Shown: positions 1-8,920 of the stretch, one piece after another
Numbering within the stretch: position 1 is the first letter of the stretch
Layout: every line of letters starts with the position of its first letter
Assembly (NCBI RefSeq): GCF_010365865.1
Contig: NZ_CP048020.1
Coordinates: 2,418,001 to 2,482,000 of the forward strand
Origin: Treponema vincentii
Lineage (GTDB): Bacteria; Spirochaetota; Spirochaetia; Treponematales; Treponemataceae
Length of the DNA stretch: 64,000 nucleotides
Reading direction: 5' to 3'
Program-made: the position numbers and the translations under genes
The notes under the pieces: generated by a model
What the model saw: only the letters and a program-made list of their open reading frames with translations
What the model was told of the DNA's origin: nothing
The model's database searches: none

Positions 1-1814
1 CGGCACACGGCATGGCGCATCAGGTACGGGTAGCTTTTCTGTTCGGCAAGGACAGTATGCATCCGTTCCAAAATACGGGTATGTATATCGCCTGCCACAT
101 CACCGAAATACGCAGGGATATTCCCCTTTACCAGCGTACAGTATACCTCGCGGCGCTGGTGATCCACCTCGTCCACTACCCACACTCTGCCTGCAATGGC
201 TATCTTCTCGCCCGCAGGCGGCGGCTTGACGATTGTTCCCAGCTCTTCGGAACCGGAACGCACCGTGTATTCGATATTTTCTTGGAACACTGCGTAAAAC
301 TTATAATTGTTGACAACCCGCTCTCCGGTAATCCCGACAATCAGCCCGCCGTTTTCCGTGCGGTTAATATGATCAATAGTGATAAGGTGCCGGAGCAAGG
401 TACGGAAGTCCTCCTGAGTGATGCGGCGGAATACCGACAGGGTCAGTACTCTGGAGGCCAGCTCTGCCGGTGTCATCTCACCTGAGGAGGCAAGCGTACT
501 CATGGTCTGGTGATAGAGCAGGGAGAAGGGCAGCTTTTCCGTGCGCGGCGGTTCCACAAAGCGCTCTTCGATATAAAGCTGAACAAGTGCAATTCCTTGA
601 ATGAGATACCACGGAATCATCTCCGGCAACATTGCCCGCGCTTCGGGATGATCTTCCCGCATAACAAACCACATTTCCGAAGGAGTGCCGCGCCGTCCGG
701 TACGTCCCATACGCTGTAAAAAACCGGAAACGGTAAAGGGTGCGTCAATCTGGAATGCCCGCTCCAGCCTCCCGATATCAATCCCCAGCTCCAGTGTAGC
801 GGTAGCGCACACACTGATGAGCGAGTCGTCATCCTTCATTTCTTCTTCCGCACTTTCGCGGTACGAAGCGGAAAGGTTGCCGTGGTGAATTAAAAAGCGG
901 TCGGGTTCGTGGTTGACTTCACAGTATTGCCGGAGGTGCTGGCATACGGATTCGCACTCTTCGCGGGAATTGGTAAACACGAGGCATTTTTTACCGCGGG
1001 TATGCTCAAAGATATAGCCCATCCCCGGATCGGCAGCCTTGGGGGCAGTATCCGTCGCGGCTTCTACGGTAAGCGCCTCTACTGTGATGGGCTTGCCTTC
1101 GTCAGCTTGAGGTTCCGTGTTGAAGAAGTGTTCCATCGAAAGCCGCCACACCTCTTTGCCGCCGTCGCATTTGGGGATAGCCGTTTCTCTCCCGCTGCCT
1201 GCAGCAAGAAAGGCTCCCGCTTCTTCAGGGTTACCGAGTGTGGCGGAAAGCCCAACCCGCCGGGGATTGCAGCCCGCAGTCCGGCAGAGCCGCTCGATCA
1301 GACAAAAGGTTTGCCCGCCGCGGTCGGCACGCAACAGGGAGTGGACTTCATCAATGACAATAAACCGTAGGTCATGGAACAAAGAGGGTATTTCGCTCTG
1401 CTTGGTGATCATCAGCGCTTCAAGAGATTCCGGGGTGATCTGCAAAATCCCCGCCGGTTTACGGAGCAGCTTCCGTTTTTGGCTCTGCGGCGCATCACCA
1501 TGCCATCGCGTTACAGCGATTCCCGCTTCCTCGCAAAGCTCGTTCAGCCGTCCGAACTGATCATTGATGAGCGCCTTGAGCGGAGCGATGTACAACACTC
1601 CCACCGAGGCAGCAGGCTCTTCGTATAAGAGGCTCAAGATTGGAAAAAACGCCGCTTCGGTTTTGCCGGAGGCGGTGGATGCCGTCAGCAGCACATTGTT
1701 ATCGGTATTGAAAAGAGCATCGCCCGCCGCATTCTGCACCGCGCGAAGCGCCTGCCAGCCGGAGCGATAAATATAATCCTGTATAAAAGGGGCGTATTGA
1801 TTAAAAATATCCAT
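1..1814 (-). CDS. Lhr-like DEAD/DEAH-box helicase, 3' end beyond window
   Basis: Reading the minus strand from ATG at 1814 gives 604 uninterrupted codons that run off the left edge, so the C-terminus is missing. It is a superfamily 2 helicase: motif I TASTASGKTE (residues 44-53), DEVH (155-158), SAT (190-192) and motif VI QRMGRTGRRG (367-376). Between the two RecA-like lobes is an insert of about 40 residues (230-270). The order of motifs and the LHR-type spacing resemble Lhr and the BrxHI helicases associated with BREX-like loci. It starts 20 bp after the stop of the ATPase gene at 1835-3166 and is presumably co-transcribed with it and the TerB protein. Expected role: ATP-driven unwinding or remodelling of DNA within this module. 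The helicase call is firm; the biological role is inferred from its neighbours. Confidence 0.9.
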   Translation of the reverse strand, partial: MDIFNQYAPFIQDYIYRSGWQALRAVQNAAGDALFNTDNNVLLTASTASGKTEAAFFPILSLLYEEPAASVGVLYIAPLKALINDQFGRLNELCEEAGIAVTRWHGDAPQSQKRKLLRKPAGILQITPESLEALMITKQSEIPSLFHDLRFIVIDEVHSLLRADRGGQTFCLIERLCRTAGCNPRRVGLSATLGNPEEAGAFLAAGSGRETAIPKCDGGKEVWRLSMEHFFNTEPQADEGKPITVEALTVEAATDTAPKAADPGMGYIFEHTRGKKCLVFTNSREECESVCQHLRQYCEVNHEPDRFLIHHGNLSASYRESAEEEMKDDDSLISVCATATLELGIDIGRLERAFQIDAPFTVSGFLQRMGRTGRRGTPSEMWFVMREDHPEARAMLPEMIPWYLIQGIALVQLYIEERFVEPPRTEKLPFSLLYHQTMSTLASSGEMTPAELASRVLTLSVFRRITQEDFRTLLRHLITIDHINRTENGGLIVGITGERVVNNYKFYAVFQENIEYTVRSGSEELGTIVKPPPAGEKIAIAGRVWVVDEVDHQRREVYCTLVKGNIPAYFGDVAGDIHTRILERMHTVLAEQKSYPYLMRHAVC

Positions 1815-1834
1815 CGCTCTTCTGCGCACTCACC

Positions 1835-3166
1835 TTAAATCGTAAACTCGGCATAGTTTTCATCGGTGGTGTCCGATACCGCATCAGACTTTGCGTACGA
1901 AAATGTATCGGAGTTTAGTAACTCGATAATGCTCATTCCCGGATTTTGGTACAAAATATCCAGCAGCTCGATAAAATCCCGGATTACTTCGCGCGGGGTG
2001 ATATGCACATCGGCGCCGATTCGCTCATATTCAATTTTAATAAACCCAGCCAAGTCATTTGTGGCGATTTTCTGCTCATAGCCGTAGAGTCCGGCGTGCA
2101 TCACAGCGAGCTTTTCACAGAGGATCAGCATTTCTTCCGCAGTAATCGGGTCAAGCCGGATTACCGGCGCAAGTAAGTCCCGTGCACCGGGCTTAGAAAA
2201 CTTCCCCTCTGCAAGACGGGAGCGGAGCGCCTCGTAACTGTACACACCGCGCCGCTTATCCTCTATCGCCTGCGGTGTTGCCCCCATGATAATACCGAGG
2301 TATTTTGCCTTTCCTTGTAAGGTGTCGTTGTACATGGTGAGGAGTTTTTCGTAATTGTACTGGCGTGTGATGGAGTTGGGAACTTTATAAATATTGACGA
2401 GTTCATCGATCATAATCATCATGCCGGAATAACCCGCCAGCCGGAAAAATGTTGCAAAGAGTTTGAGATACTCGTACCAGTCATCATCCGTAATAATGAT
2501 ATTGACACCGAGTTCTTCCTTTACTTCACGCTTGAGGGCATATTCACCCCGGAACCACCGCACTACTTTTGCTTTCGTTTCATCATCGCTCTTGAGGTAC
2601 GCATGATAATAGGCTGAAAGTAATTGAGCAAACTCAAAACCGTGTACCAGCTCGCTCACCGAAGCAGTTACCGCGTAAATCTTTTGATCGACAAGCGCAG
2701 TCAGCGCCGGGTCTCCGGGGTGAAACCCGCTTTCTTGCAAGGCTTCACTTTGCACGCTGCTGATCCACCGCTCCAATATCAGCGTGAGTGCACCGCCCTC
2801 CGGTTTTGTCTTTGTGGAAAGATTCCCGATCAACTCACGGTAGGTTGCAAGCCCCTGCCCCCGCGTTCCTTGCAGTCGCCTCTCCGGGGACAGGTCTGCA
2901 TCCGCAACAATGAACCCTCGATCCATCACATAATTTCGGATAGCTTGCAGTAAAAAGCTCTTTCCCGCTCCATACCGCCCGACAATAAAGCGGAACGAAG
3001 CGCCTCCTTCGGCGATAATATCAACATCATGCAGCAAGGCTTGAATTTCGTTTTTCCTTCCGACGGTAATATAAGGCAGCCCAATACGTGGCACAACACC
3101 GCCTTTTAAAGAATGCAATACTGTCTGCGCAATCCGCTTCGGAACTTTTCTTTCCGCTTCGTTCAT
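1835..3166 (-). CDS. BrxD/DUF2791-family P-loop ATPase
   Basis: 443 residues. The Walker A motif is GRYGAGKS at residues 63-70 and the hydrophobic Walker B strand ends in IMIDEL. The N-terminal stretch, with a helix and then a VGRKNE segment before the P-loop, is typical of ATPases of the BREX BrxC/BrxD (DUF2791) type. ATG at 3166 is supported by a GGAG sequence 8-10 bases upstream. It lies between the TerB-domain gene (upstream, separated by a palindromic element) and the helicase (20 bp downstream). No PglZ, BrxX methyltransferase or Lon-like gene lies in the window, so this is not a complete BREX system. It probably works with the helicase as a nucleic-acid-directed motor or regulator; this is inference. 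Confidence 0.85.
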   Translation of the reverse strand: MNEAERKVPKRIAQTVLHSLKGGVVPRIGLPYITVGRKNEIQALLHDVDIIAEGGASFRFIVGRYGAGKSFLLQAIRNYVMDRGFIVADADLSPERRLQGTRGQGLATYRELIGNLSTKTKPEGGALTLILERWISSVQSEALQESGFHPGDPALTALVDQKIYAVTASVSELVHGFEFAQLLSAYYHAYLKSDDETKAKVVRWFRGEYALKREVKEELGVNIIITDDDWYEYLKLFATFFRLAGYSGMMIMIDELVNIYKVPNSITRQYNYEKLLTMYNDTLQGKAKYLGIIMGATPQAIEDKRRGVYSYEALRSRLAEGKFSKPGARDLLAPVIRLDPITAEEMLILCEKLAVMHAGLYGYEQKIATNDLAGFIKIEYERIGADVHITPREVIRDFIELLDILYQNPGMSIIELLNSDTFSYAKSDAVSDTTDENYAEFTI

Positions 3167-3190
3167 GTTATTTCATCTCCCACTATCCAG

Positions 3191-3223
3191 GACAACCGCA
3201 TACGGATATTTTAAGCGGTTGTC
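3191..3223. repeat. hairpin upstream of ATPase gene
   Basis: A 9-bp inverted repeat, GACAACCGC (3191-3199) and GCGGTTGTC (3215-3223), in the leader of the DUF2791 ATPase gene. It could be an operator or an mRNA hairpin. The stem is visible; its function is unknown. Confidence 0.5.
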
Positions 3224-3230
3224 TTCATTT

Positions 3231-3260
3231 TGTGCGAAATTTTTGAGAAAATTTCGCACA
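3231..3260. repeat. AT-rich GCGAAATTT hairpin (copy 1)
   Basis: Perfect arms TGTGCGAAAT / ATTTCGCACA around a short centre. The same design (GCGAAATTTT or GTGAAATTTT arms) recurs at 9037-9077, 22433-22462 and 30732-30763. Here it lies between the large palindrome at 3277-3420 and the ATPase gene. There is no T-run, so it is not a classical terminator. Confidence 0.8.
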
Positions 3261-3276
3261 GGCTATTTTAAAAGCG

Positions 3277-3420
3277 TAGGGCAATCGCATCAGAAGTGTA
3301 GATCGAATTCCGCAAAATAATAGGTTGGGCAACCATTTGAGATGCAACGCATCGAAATTCTGGTTGAACGGCCTATTATTTTGCGGGGGATTTACAATAG
3401 CCTCTGATGCGATTGCCCTA
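3277..3420. repeat. nested palindromic element, copy 1
   Basis: Outer arms TAGGGCAATCGCATCAGA and TCTGATGCGATTGCCCTA are perfect reverse complements. An inner pair, CCGCAAAATAATAGG and CCTATTATTTTGCGG, adds a second stem, with GGGCAACCA / TGGTTG nearer the loop. Related elements lie at 22273-22415 and 30576-30717. The right end contains the stop codon of the TerB gene (3418-3420). Confidence 0.85.
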
Positions 3421-5238
3421 TCCCAATATCCCGATAATATTATCACGATAATCTTCCACAAGGGTAATCGTTTCTCCCTCGCATTCTACCACCGTATCGC
3501 CGATAAGATCAAACAAGGCCTCGTTGAGAGCATCGGCGATAACGCTCGGCATTCCATGCTGTGCTGTAATCAATTCCTGTACCGGCTCTCCGCGGAGCAG
3601 CATCTGCAACAGCTGTATCTGCATACCGTCTAACAAACCATCTAACGGAACGGACACTCCGGACGGAACGGATTGTACGAATGCTGAATCCGACGGCACT
3701 GTTGCGGACGGCATGGATGCGGTCGATGGAACGGCCGCCGGAATCGGTATAGGTGCAGCGTCCGGTATGGTATCTCCGGCATATTCGGAAGTACCGGTGT
3801 GCTTTGAGTGTTCCGTCTGTTTGGATGCAGCCTCCGGCGAGCCCATCGTCTCTTCCTCGGTTAACAGACTGTCTTGAGTTTCAAGCGCATCCTTTCTGAT
3901 TTTATCCAGACCGGAAAAGTCAATCGAGACCTTAGGACGCGCCGCTTCGATTTTTGCTTTCCGATCTTCCTCTATAACCGCCTCTATATAAGGTACCGCC
4001 CATGCCGCTTCTTTTCGCTCTTTTAGCGGATGTCTTATTTTGAGGTATAAGCGCAGTCTTCGGTCTGTTTCATGTAAAAAGTCAGCAATTATCTTTCTAT
4101 TAAAATAGTAGCTTTGATACGTTACCACATACCATGCTCCCTCTTTAAAGAGATATGATCGAGAAGGATTCAGCTCATATGCGACGGATTTTCTTTTCTT
4201 ACTATTATCATAGTAAAGTGTGTATTCAAGAGGGTGCCAGTCCTGTGCTCTTCGGCGCCCAAAACAAAGTTGAAAAGGTTTTTTTCCATCTTCTTGATAT
4301 TGAACGGAAGCAAGCCGCCATACGGCTACAAAGAGGGTGATAGCTTCCGTCCCGCGCTCTTGTATCAGCTTCGATTCGGCAGTCTTCTTCCCACCGAACA
4401 CACAGAGCGCATTAAACACTTCCTGGGCATTGAATTTTTCCGGATAGTGAAGAATTTCAACTGCGGCGTCTTTTTCCAGTATGTCGCTGTCCGCATATTT
4501 ACGGGTAATATCCGGGGCAAGTCCCTTCAATACAGCGAATTCCAGCATCCAGCGATGAAGCATATCTCGCAGATATTTGTCGCCAAATCCTGAATCGATA
4601 TAACCCGTTTCAAATTCTTCCATTTTCCTAAGACTGTCTTCCACCGATTTCGTTCCTATCCCATTGAGCAGCTCATACAGATACATCGATACAAACGTTT
4701 CGCAGTGCTTCTGATAGTTTCCCTTCCGCAGCTCTGTCCGCCACGTAAAATACCCGCGTAGCTGAGCTAATGATAAATTATGGTAAGATGGCCAACACTC
4801 GTATATTTCTCCTTTCCAAGGAACATTATCTTCATAGTTCTCCATGAATTTTCCTTGCACATAGAAGTTTTTGCACTGCTGTCTAAAAGAACCGTCCCCA
4901 TATTGATAGAGATTCTTCATTCTTCGGATTTGCTCCGGAACATACTTTTTCGCTTTTGGTGTTGCGCTGTTTGAAGCTCTATCCGGTGCTGTTTTTTGCG
5001 TTGGCTTGGGATTATTACCGAATGCTGTGGTTTGTTGTGCTGTTGTATTATCATTCGCTGGGTTTATCGTCAGTGTCTGACCATAGAAAAGCGGCGCGTC
5101 CCGATACTGAGCCTGCTCCGTATTGCTGTTATCGAGAATCACCGTGAAACCGTTTTCATTATTGTAGCCGCCCGCTTTGTCTATCATCTGCTGCGGTGTC
5201 GATTCCAAGTCTTCCGCAAATTTTAATATATCTATCAT
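3418..5238 (-). CDS. TerB_N / TerB_C domain protein
   Basis: About 606 residues from ATG at 5238 (an in-frame GTG lies 6 bp upstream). The central part contains the TerB_N signature (PWKGEIYECWPSYHNLS, then the YLYELLNGIG helix region), and the C-terminal third contains a TerB_C-like segment. They are joined by a Pro/Ala/Ser/Thr-rich linker near residues 470-530. There is no signal peptide or membrane segment, so it is cytoplasmic. TerB-domain proteins are linked by comparative genomics to tellurite/stress and DNA-processing modules. Here it sits upstream of a DUF2791 ATPase and an Lhr-like helicase, 24 bp downstream of an MGMT gene. The stop codon lies inside the palindromic element at 3277-3420, so insertion of that element may have set the present C-terminus. 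The domain call is good; the function is inferred. Confidence 0.82.
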   Translation of the reverse strand: MIDILKFAEDLESTPQQMIDKAGGYNNENGFTVILDNSNTEQAQYRDAPLFYGQTLTINPANDNTTAQQTTAFGNNPKPTQKTAPDRASNSATPKAKKYVPEQIRRMKNLYQYGDGSFRQQCKNFYVQGKFMENYEDNVPWKGEIYECWPSYHNLSLAQLRGYFTWRTELRKGNYQKHCETFVSMYLYELLNGIGTKSVEDSLRKMEEFETGYIDSGFGDKYLRDMLHRWMLEFAVLKGLAPDITRKYADSDILEKDAAVEILHYPEKFNAQEVFNALCVFGGKKTAESKLIQERGTEAITLFVAVWRLASVQYQEDGKKPFQLCFGRRRAQDWHPLEYTLYYDNSKKRKSVAYELNPSRSYLFKEGAWYVVTYQSYYFNRKIIADFLHETDRRLRLYLKIRHPLKERKEAAWAVPYIEAVIEEDRKAKIEAARPKVSIDFSGLDKIRKDALETQDSLLTEEETMGSPEAASKQTEHSKHTGTSEYAGDTIPDAAPIPIPAAVPSTASMPSATVPSDSAFVQSVPSGVSVPLDGLLDGMQIQLLQMLLRGEPVQELITAQHGMPSVIADALNEALFDLIGDTVVECEGETITLVEDYRDNIIGILG

Positions 5239-5262
5239 ACCCACACTGTATTTGCCTGCATC

Positions 5263-5757
5263 TTAAAGAATTTTCTCCAGCGTCAGTAATGCTATTTTTC
5301 TATCAAGGCCGCCTGCATAGCCGGTTAAGCTGCCGTTTGCACCGATAACGCGATGACAGGGCACTATAATAGAAATTCCATTATGACCGACTGCGCCGCC
5401 AACCGCCTGTGCGGACATCCGGGATAGACCTCGTTGACGGGCAATCTGCTTGGCTATTTCACCGTAGGTAGTTGTATGCCCGTATGGAATAGTACAGAGG
5501 ATATTCCACACTGCATTTTGGAAATCCGTTCCGTTAAAATGGAACGGCACGGTAAAATCAGGTTCTTTTCCGGAAAAATAGACATCAAGCCATCGCTTTG
5601 TTTGGTGTAAAAATGGGGTTTCTTTTTCTTCATGCTGTTCTTCAAGATACTGAGCAAAAAACTTTTCGCCGTTGAACCACACGCCGGTCAAACCTGCGCT
5701 GTCTGCTGCCAGCAAAATGTTCCCCAGCGGAGAATCATACCATTGGGTATATGTCAT
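5263..5757 (-). CDS. ogt: methylated-DNA--protein-cysteine S-methyltransferase
   Basis: 164 residues, the usual length of Ogt/MGMT. The active-site motif IIVPCHRVIG is present near residue 130, preceded by the helix-turn-helix region (AVGGAVGHNGI) and followed by the LTGYAGG signature. The enzyme transfers alkyl groups from O6-alkylguanine or O4-alkylthymine in DNA to its own cysteine and is used once. It is encoded 37 bp after the beta-barrel gene and 24 bp before the TerB gene, all on the minus strand, which suggests an operon with the TerB-ATPase-helicase module. Confidence 0.95.
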   Translation of the reverse strand: MTYTQWYDSPLGNILLAADSAGLTGVWFNGEKFFAQYLEEQHEEKETPFLHQTKRWLDVYFSGKEPDFTVPFHFNGTDFQNAVWNILCTIPYGHTTTYGEIAKQIARQRGLSRMSAQAVGGAVGHNGISIIVPCHRVIGANGSLTGYAGGLDRKIALLTLEKIL

Positions 5758-5794
5758 ACGTATCCTCGGTTATCACATTTCAAGGCAACCTGTT

Positions 5795-7129
5795 TTAAAA
5801 CTCATACGCGAGAGTGAGTCTGATAAAGCTATTGCGGTAAAATTGTCCGAAGCTTCCGGTCTTTTTACCGCCGAAGATACCGGCATTACAGTCGATAAGC
5901 AAGGTTGCGAGCTGCCAGTGGATACCGGGCATAATGCAAAAGTCTGCGTCCTCAAGCCCGACAATGGCGCCGAGCTTCCATTCCAAGGAATTACGCAAGA
6001 GGGTTTGCGATACGGAAAAGGCGAGCTTAGTATCCGTTGCTTTTTTGCCGTATTCCACATCGTTGTTTTGAGCAACGCTTCTGTTATGATGAAGCCGAAT
6101 ATTTTCCGTTGCGGTCAAACTCACGGTAAAGCCGAGGGGTGCGGAATAGACCGCGCCGATATTCCACGCAAGCGACGGGTTATATATGGAAGGATTATTG
6201 CCTGATAAATCCGAGGTGATATTTGCGGCGAATTCCGCACTGAGCGATACGGGGCCGAGTCCGACACCGTAGTCGATACCGATGTGGTGATAGGGATTAT
6301 AGAGACCGGTAAAAGTTGTAGGGAAAAGGGTTTCAAACGCAAGCTCCGGCAGCCGACCGTAAAAATACTGAATGCCGAAGTCGTGCTTACCTCCTACGGC
6401 AGCCGTAAGCCGCCCGCCTCCCTGCGAATATGCGAGGGTATTGGTAGCAGGCTTATGAAAGACCGAAGCACTGTTACCCCATATCCGATCAAACTGCTGT
6501 GAATACCAGCGGTCGGTTTTTCCGGTAACAATGCGGTTCCCTTCAAATACCGGCAAATATACACCTTCCAGTTTGAGATCGTGCGGAAGGTACACAGTAG
6601 CGGATATGAGCGGGCGGGCAATTTTCATCTCCTGCGGGGCATACATTAGCGTAAGATCGGTTTTGTCGCGAGGATTGACGATATCAAGCACGCTTAAACT
6701 TTCCGCCCGCCCCCAGTTCATCTTTTGGATGCCGCCGGTAATTACAACCGAACTAAAGAGCATTTTAAGATATGCTTCGTCAATCCACGGAGCAATCTGG
6801 GACTGTTCGGGAAAAACAGCCTGCGTTTTGCCGAGCAGGGGAGCGAGGGTTTTACCATTAAGCTTAACGCCGAAATAGGCTTCCGTCATCGGCGCAGTTG
6901 CATGAACATGCAGCTTTCCCTCAATCAGCGAGCCGGGCTGTACATCCTTAAAAGTCTTAAAATCGTTAAAATAAAACGAGCCGCCGAGGGAAAGCTTTCC
7001 GCCGATATCAATCGAAAAAGCACTACCCGATTCTGCCTCGCTTTCAAAGCCGAAGTCATCGGCTGCCTCTTCCGCATTCAACGCCGCCGCACAGCACAGA
7101 CAAAATAAAAATATAAAACCCCTTTTCAT
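5795..7129 (-). CDS. outer-membrane beta-barrel protein
   Basis: 444 residues from ATG at 7129, preceded by GGAGGGAAGG. The N-terminus is a clear signal peptide (MKRGFIFLFCLCCAAALNAEE) with likely cleavage after ALNA. The rest has alternating-hydrophobicity beta strands with many Gly/Tyr/Phe turns and ends in an aromatic C-terminal strand (RLTLAYEF), as expected for a spirochaete outer-membrane barrel. I do not recognise the exact family. The ORF stays open upstream of 7129, but that extension lacks a ribosome site. The gene follows a repeat-filled spacer after dnaJ. Confidence 0.75.
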   Translation of the reverse strand: MKRGFIFLFCLCCAAALNAEEAADDFGFESEAESGSAFSIDIGGKLSLGGSFYFNDFKTFKDVQPGSLIEGKLHVHATAPMTEAYFGVKLNGKTLAPLLGKTQAVFPEQSQIAPWIDEAYLKMLFSSVVITGGIQKMNWGRAESLSVLDIVNPRDKTDLTLMYAPQEMKIARPLISATVYLPHDLKLEGVYLPVFEGNRIVTGKTDRWYSQQFDRIWGNSASVFHKPATNTLAYSQGGGRLTAAVGGKHDFGIQYFYGRLPELAFETLFPTTFTGLYNPYHHIGIDYGVGLGPVSLSAEFAANITSDLSGNNPSIYNPSLAWNIGAVYSAPLGFTVSLTATENIRLHHNRSVAQNNDVEYGKKATDTKLAFSVSQTLLRNSLEWKLGAIVGLEDADFCIMPGIHWQLATLLIDCNAGIFGGKKTGSFGQFYRNSFIRLTLAYEF

Positions 7130-7339
7130 CCTTCCCTCCAACGCTCTTGAAAATAGAGTCTCCGTAAGCTTTTGAAAATAGACGGTGCAGATACGAGGCG
7201 CGAGCACAAATTAACCGCAGGCACGCCCAAGAATGTACGTCCTATACATTCTTGGGCTACGAGTTTTCTGACGAAAAACTCGCTGCTGAGTAGAACCACC
7301 GCCGTCCATGGCGGTTCTTAAATGCCTTTTGCCGTAAGC
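7130..7339. repeat. intergenic repeat DNA with three hairpins
   Basis: There is no gene in 7130-7468. The left part carries the phrase CTTTTGAAAATAGACGGTGC, also seen in variant form at 7340-7365. Three hairpins follow: CCCAAGAATGTA/TATACATTCTTGGG (7226-7256), CGAGTTTT/AAAACTCG (7260-7282) and an ACCGCC/GGCGGT stem near 7297-7316. Confidence 0.6.
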
Positions 7340-7463
7340 CTTTTGCAAATAGACAATGCAGATGCTAGGAGCCTAGCCGAAATAAAGCGGAGGCGTACTT
7401 GTTGTACGTTGAGCATTTATTTCGGCGTAGCGACAACGCAGATGCACTGTATATTTGCAAAAG
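7340..7463. repeat. second palindromic element family
   Basis: Outer arms CTTTTGCAAATA (from 7340) and TATTTGCAAAAG (to 7463). The inner perfect stem CCGAAATAAA / TTTATTTCGG spans 7377-7425. The nesting matches the 3277-3420 family, but the arm sequences differ. It lies directly after the dnaJ stop codon. Confidence 0.7.
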
Positions 7464-7468
7464 TCATG

Positions 7469-8620
7469 CTATAACTTGGACAGAGGTACCATCTCCGGCG
7501 TCGTATTTTCACCTTCCATCGCAGAAAATTCGCTGAGCAGTTTTCTTCCGTTTGAAGATATTCGCGTCGGTATTTTTATGATGACCTTGAGGTAGAGGTC
7601 GCCGGTTCTGCCGCTTGCTGCGGGAACACCTTCTCCGCGCACCTTGAGCGCATCGCCGTGTTGCGTACCTGCGGGAATTTTTACCGTCAGGCGCTTATCG
7701 TTCAGCGATTTTACGGTTATCTCTCCTCCGAGCGCGGCTTGCGTCATCGAGATGGGAATTACACAGTACAGGTCATTTCCGTGCCGTTCAAATAAGTGAT
7801 GCGGCTTAATAAAGATGAATACGTAGAGGTCGCCGTAATCGCCGCCGCCTGAACCTGCATTCCCCTGTTTGGGAATGGTGATACGCTTTCCTTCTTCTAC
7901 GCCGGCGGGAATTGTGATAATGATTTTTTGCTTTTTCCGCTCTAAGCCGGAACCGCCGCATTTTTTGCACGGGTTTTCGATAATGGTACCCGATCCGCCG
8001 CAGCGCCGACACGTACTCGCAATGGAGAAAAAGCCGGTATTCTGCCGTACCTGTCCGGTACCCTTGCAGTCAGGGCACATCTTTCTGCCGCTCCCGCCGA
8101 CGCTTCCCGAGCCTTTGCACTCCGAACAATGCTCGTCGCGTGAATACTGTATTTCAATCTTCTTGCCGTATACAGCGTCGGTAAAATCGATCTGCAGGTC
8201 ATACCGGAGGTTTGCGCCCCGCGCGGGGCCGCTGCTGCCTCGTGACGAACCGCGGCTCGATGAACCGAATCCGCCGAATCCTCCAAAGCTGCCTCCGCCG
8301 AATAAGCTTTCGAACAGGTCGGAAAGACCTCCTCCGCCGCCGAAGATATCTTCAAAGCCTTGGAATGCGGACGGGTCAAAACCGCCGCCCATATTTTTAA
8401 CACCGTCAAAACCGTATTGATCATAGACGCTGCGTTTTTTATCGTCAATGAGCACTTCGTAGGCTTCAGTCGCCTCTTTAAATTTTTCTTCCGCTTCTTT
8501 ATTTCCGGGGTTTTTATCGGGGTGATATTGAATTGCCAATTTGCGATAGGCTTTTTTTATTTCATCAGCAGTAGCGGTCTTTGCTACACCCAATACCTCA
8601 TAATAATCTCGTTGTGCCAA
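7469..8620 (-). CDS. dnaJ: chaperone protein DnaJ
   Basis: 383 residues with the full DnaJ layout: J domain with HPD ([10 protein letters not shown], about residues 30-39), a Gly/Phe-rich linker (about 75-140), four CxxCxGxG zinc-binding repeats (about 160-225) and the C-terminal substrate-binding domains. It stimulates DnaK ATPase and delivers unfolded clients. The start codon is TTG at 8620, with GGAG seven bases upstream; no in-frame ATG is better placed. It lies 474 bp downstream of dnaK, separated by repeat DNA. Confidence 0.97.
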   Translation of the reverse strand: MAQRDYYEVLGVAKTATADEIKKAYRKLAIQYHPDKNPGNKEAEEKFKEATEAYEVLIDDKKRSVYDQYGFDGVKNMGGGFDPSAFQGFEDIFGGGGGLSDLFESLFGGGSFGGFGGFGSSSRGSSRGSSGPARGANLRYDLQIDFTDAVYGKKIEIQYSRDEHCSECKGSGSVGGSGRKMCPDCKGTGQVRQNTGFFSIASTCRRCGGSGTIIENPCKKCGGSGLERKKQKIIITIPAGVEEGKRITIPKQGNAGSGGGDYGDLYVFIFIKPHHLFERHGNDLYCVIPISMTQAALGGEITVKSLNDKRLTVKIPAGTQHGDALKVRGEGVPAASGRTGDLYLKVIIKIPTRISSNGRKLLSEFSAMEGENTTPEMVPLSKL

Positions 8621-8634
8621 AATAAGCTCCGTCT

Positions 8635-8898
8635 AGGGTAAACGCAGCAAACGATTTTTTAGTATATCCCGCAGAATCCTGTAGGCTGTTCAACCTTTCC
8701 TTTTAGAAATATGCGGGCATCTACTTCGTTATTCCACAAAAATTAGTCCTCGACGTGCAGAAGCACGACTGCGGGTAATTTTTGTTCATGCCTCGTATCT
8801 GCCTCGCCTATTTCTAAAAGGCTAACGGAAAGACTATTTTTAACAACAATAGTCTTTCCGTCTGCGATTTGTTTTTATCTGTTTGCTGCATTTACCCT
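8635..8898. repeat. large palindromic element between dnaK and dnaJ
   Basis: Outer arms AGGGTAAACGCAGCAAAC (from 8635) and GTTTGCTGCATTTACCCT (to 8898) are near-perfect complements. They resemble the outer arms of the 3277-3420 family. The interior is longer (about 230 bp) and has been joined by the first 120-bp direct repeat. This is the main content of the gap 8621-9094. Confidence 0.75.
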
Positions 8899-8915
8899 TA
8901 TCTTAAAAAAATATG
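8797..8915. repeat. direct repeat copy 1 (about 120 bp)
   Basis: Nearly identical to 8921-9040. It contains the hairpin CGGAAAGACTATT / AATAGTCTTTCCG at 8826-8860. Confidence 0.85.
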
Positions 8916-8920
8916 CTGGC

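Noticed and set aside
909-1628. Plus-strand open frames opposite the helicase
   Set aside because: They lie opposite the continuous 604-codon helicase frame with all its motifs; they are shadows.
1835-3166. Complete BREX system
   Set aside because: ATPase and helicase resemble BREX parts, but no PglZ, BrxX, BrxL or BrxA-like gene is in the window.
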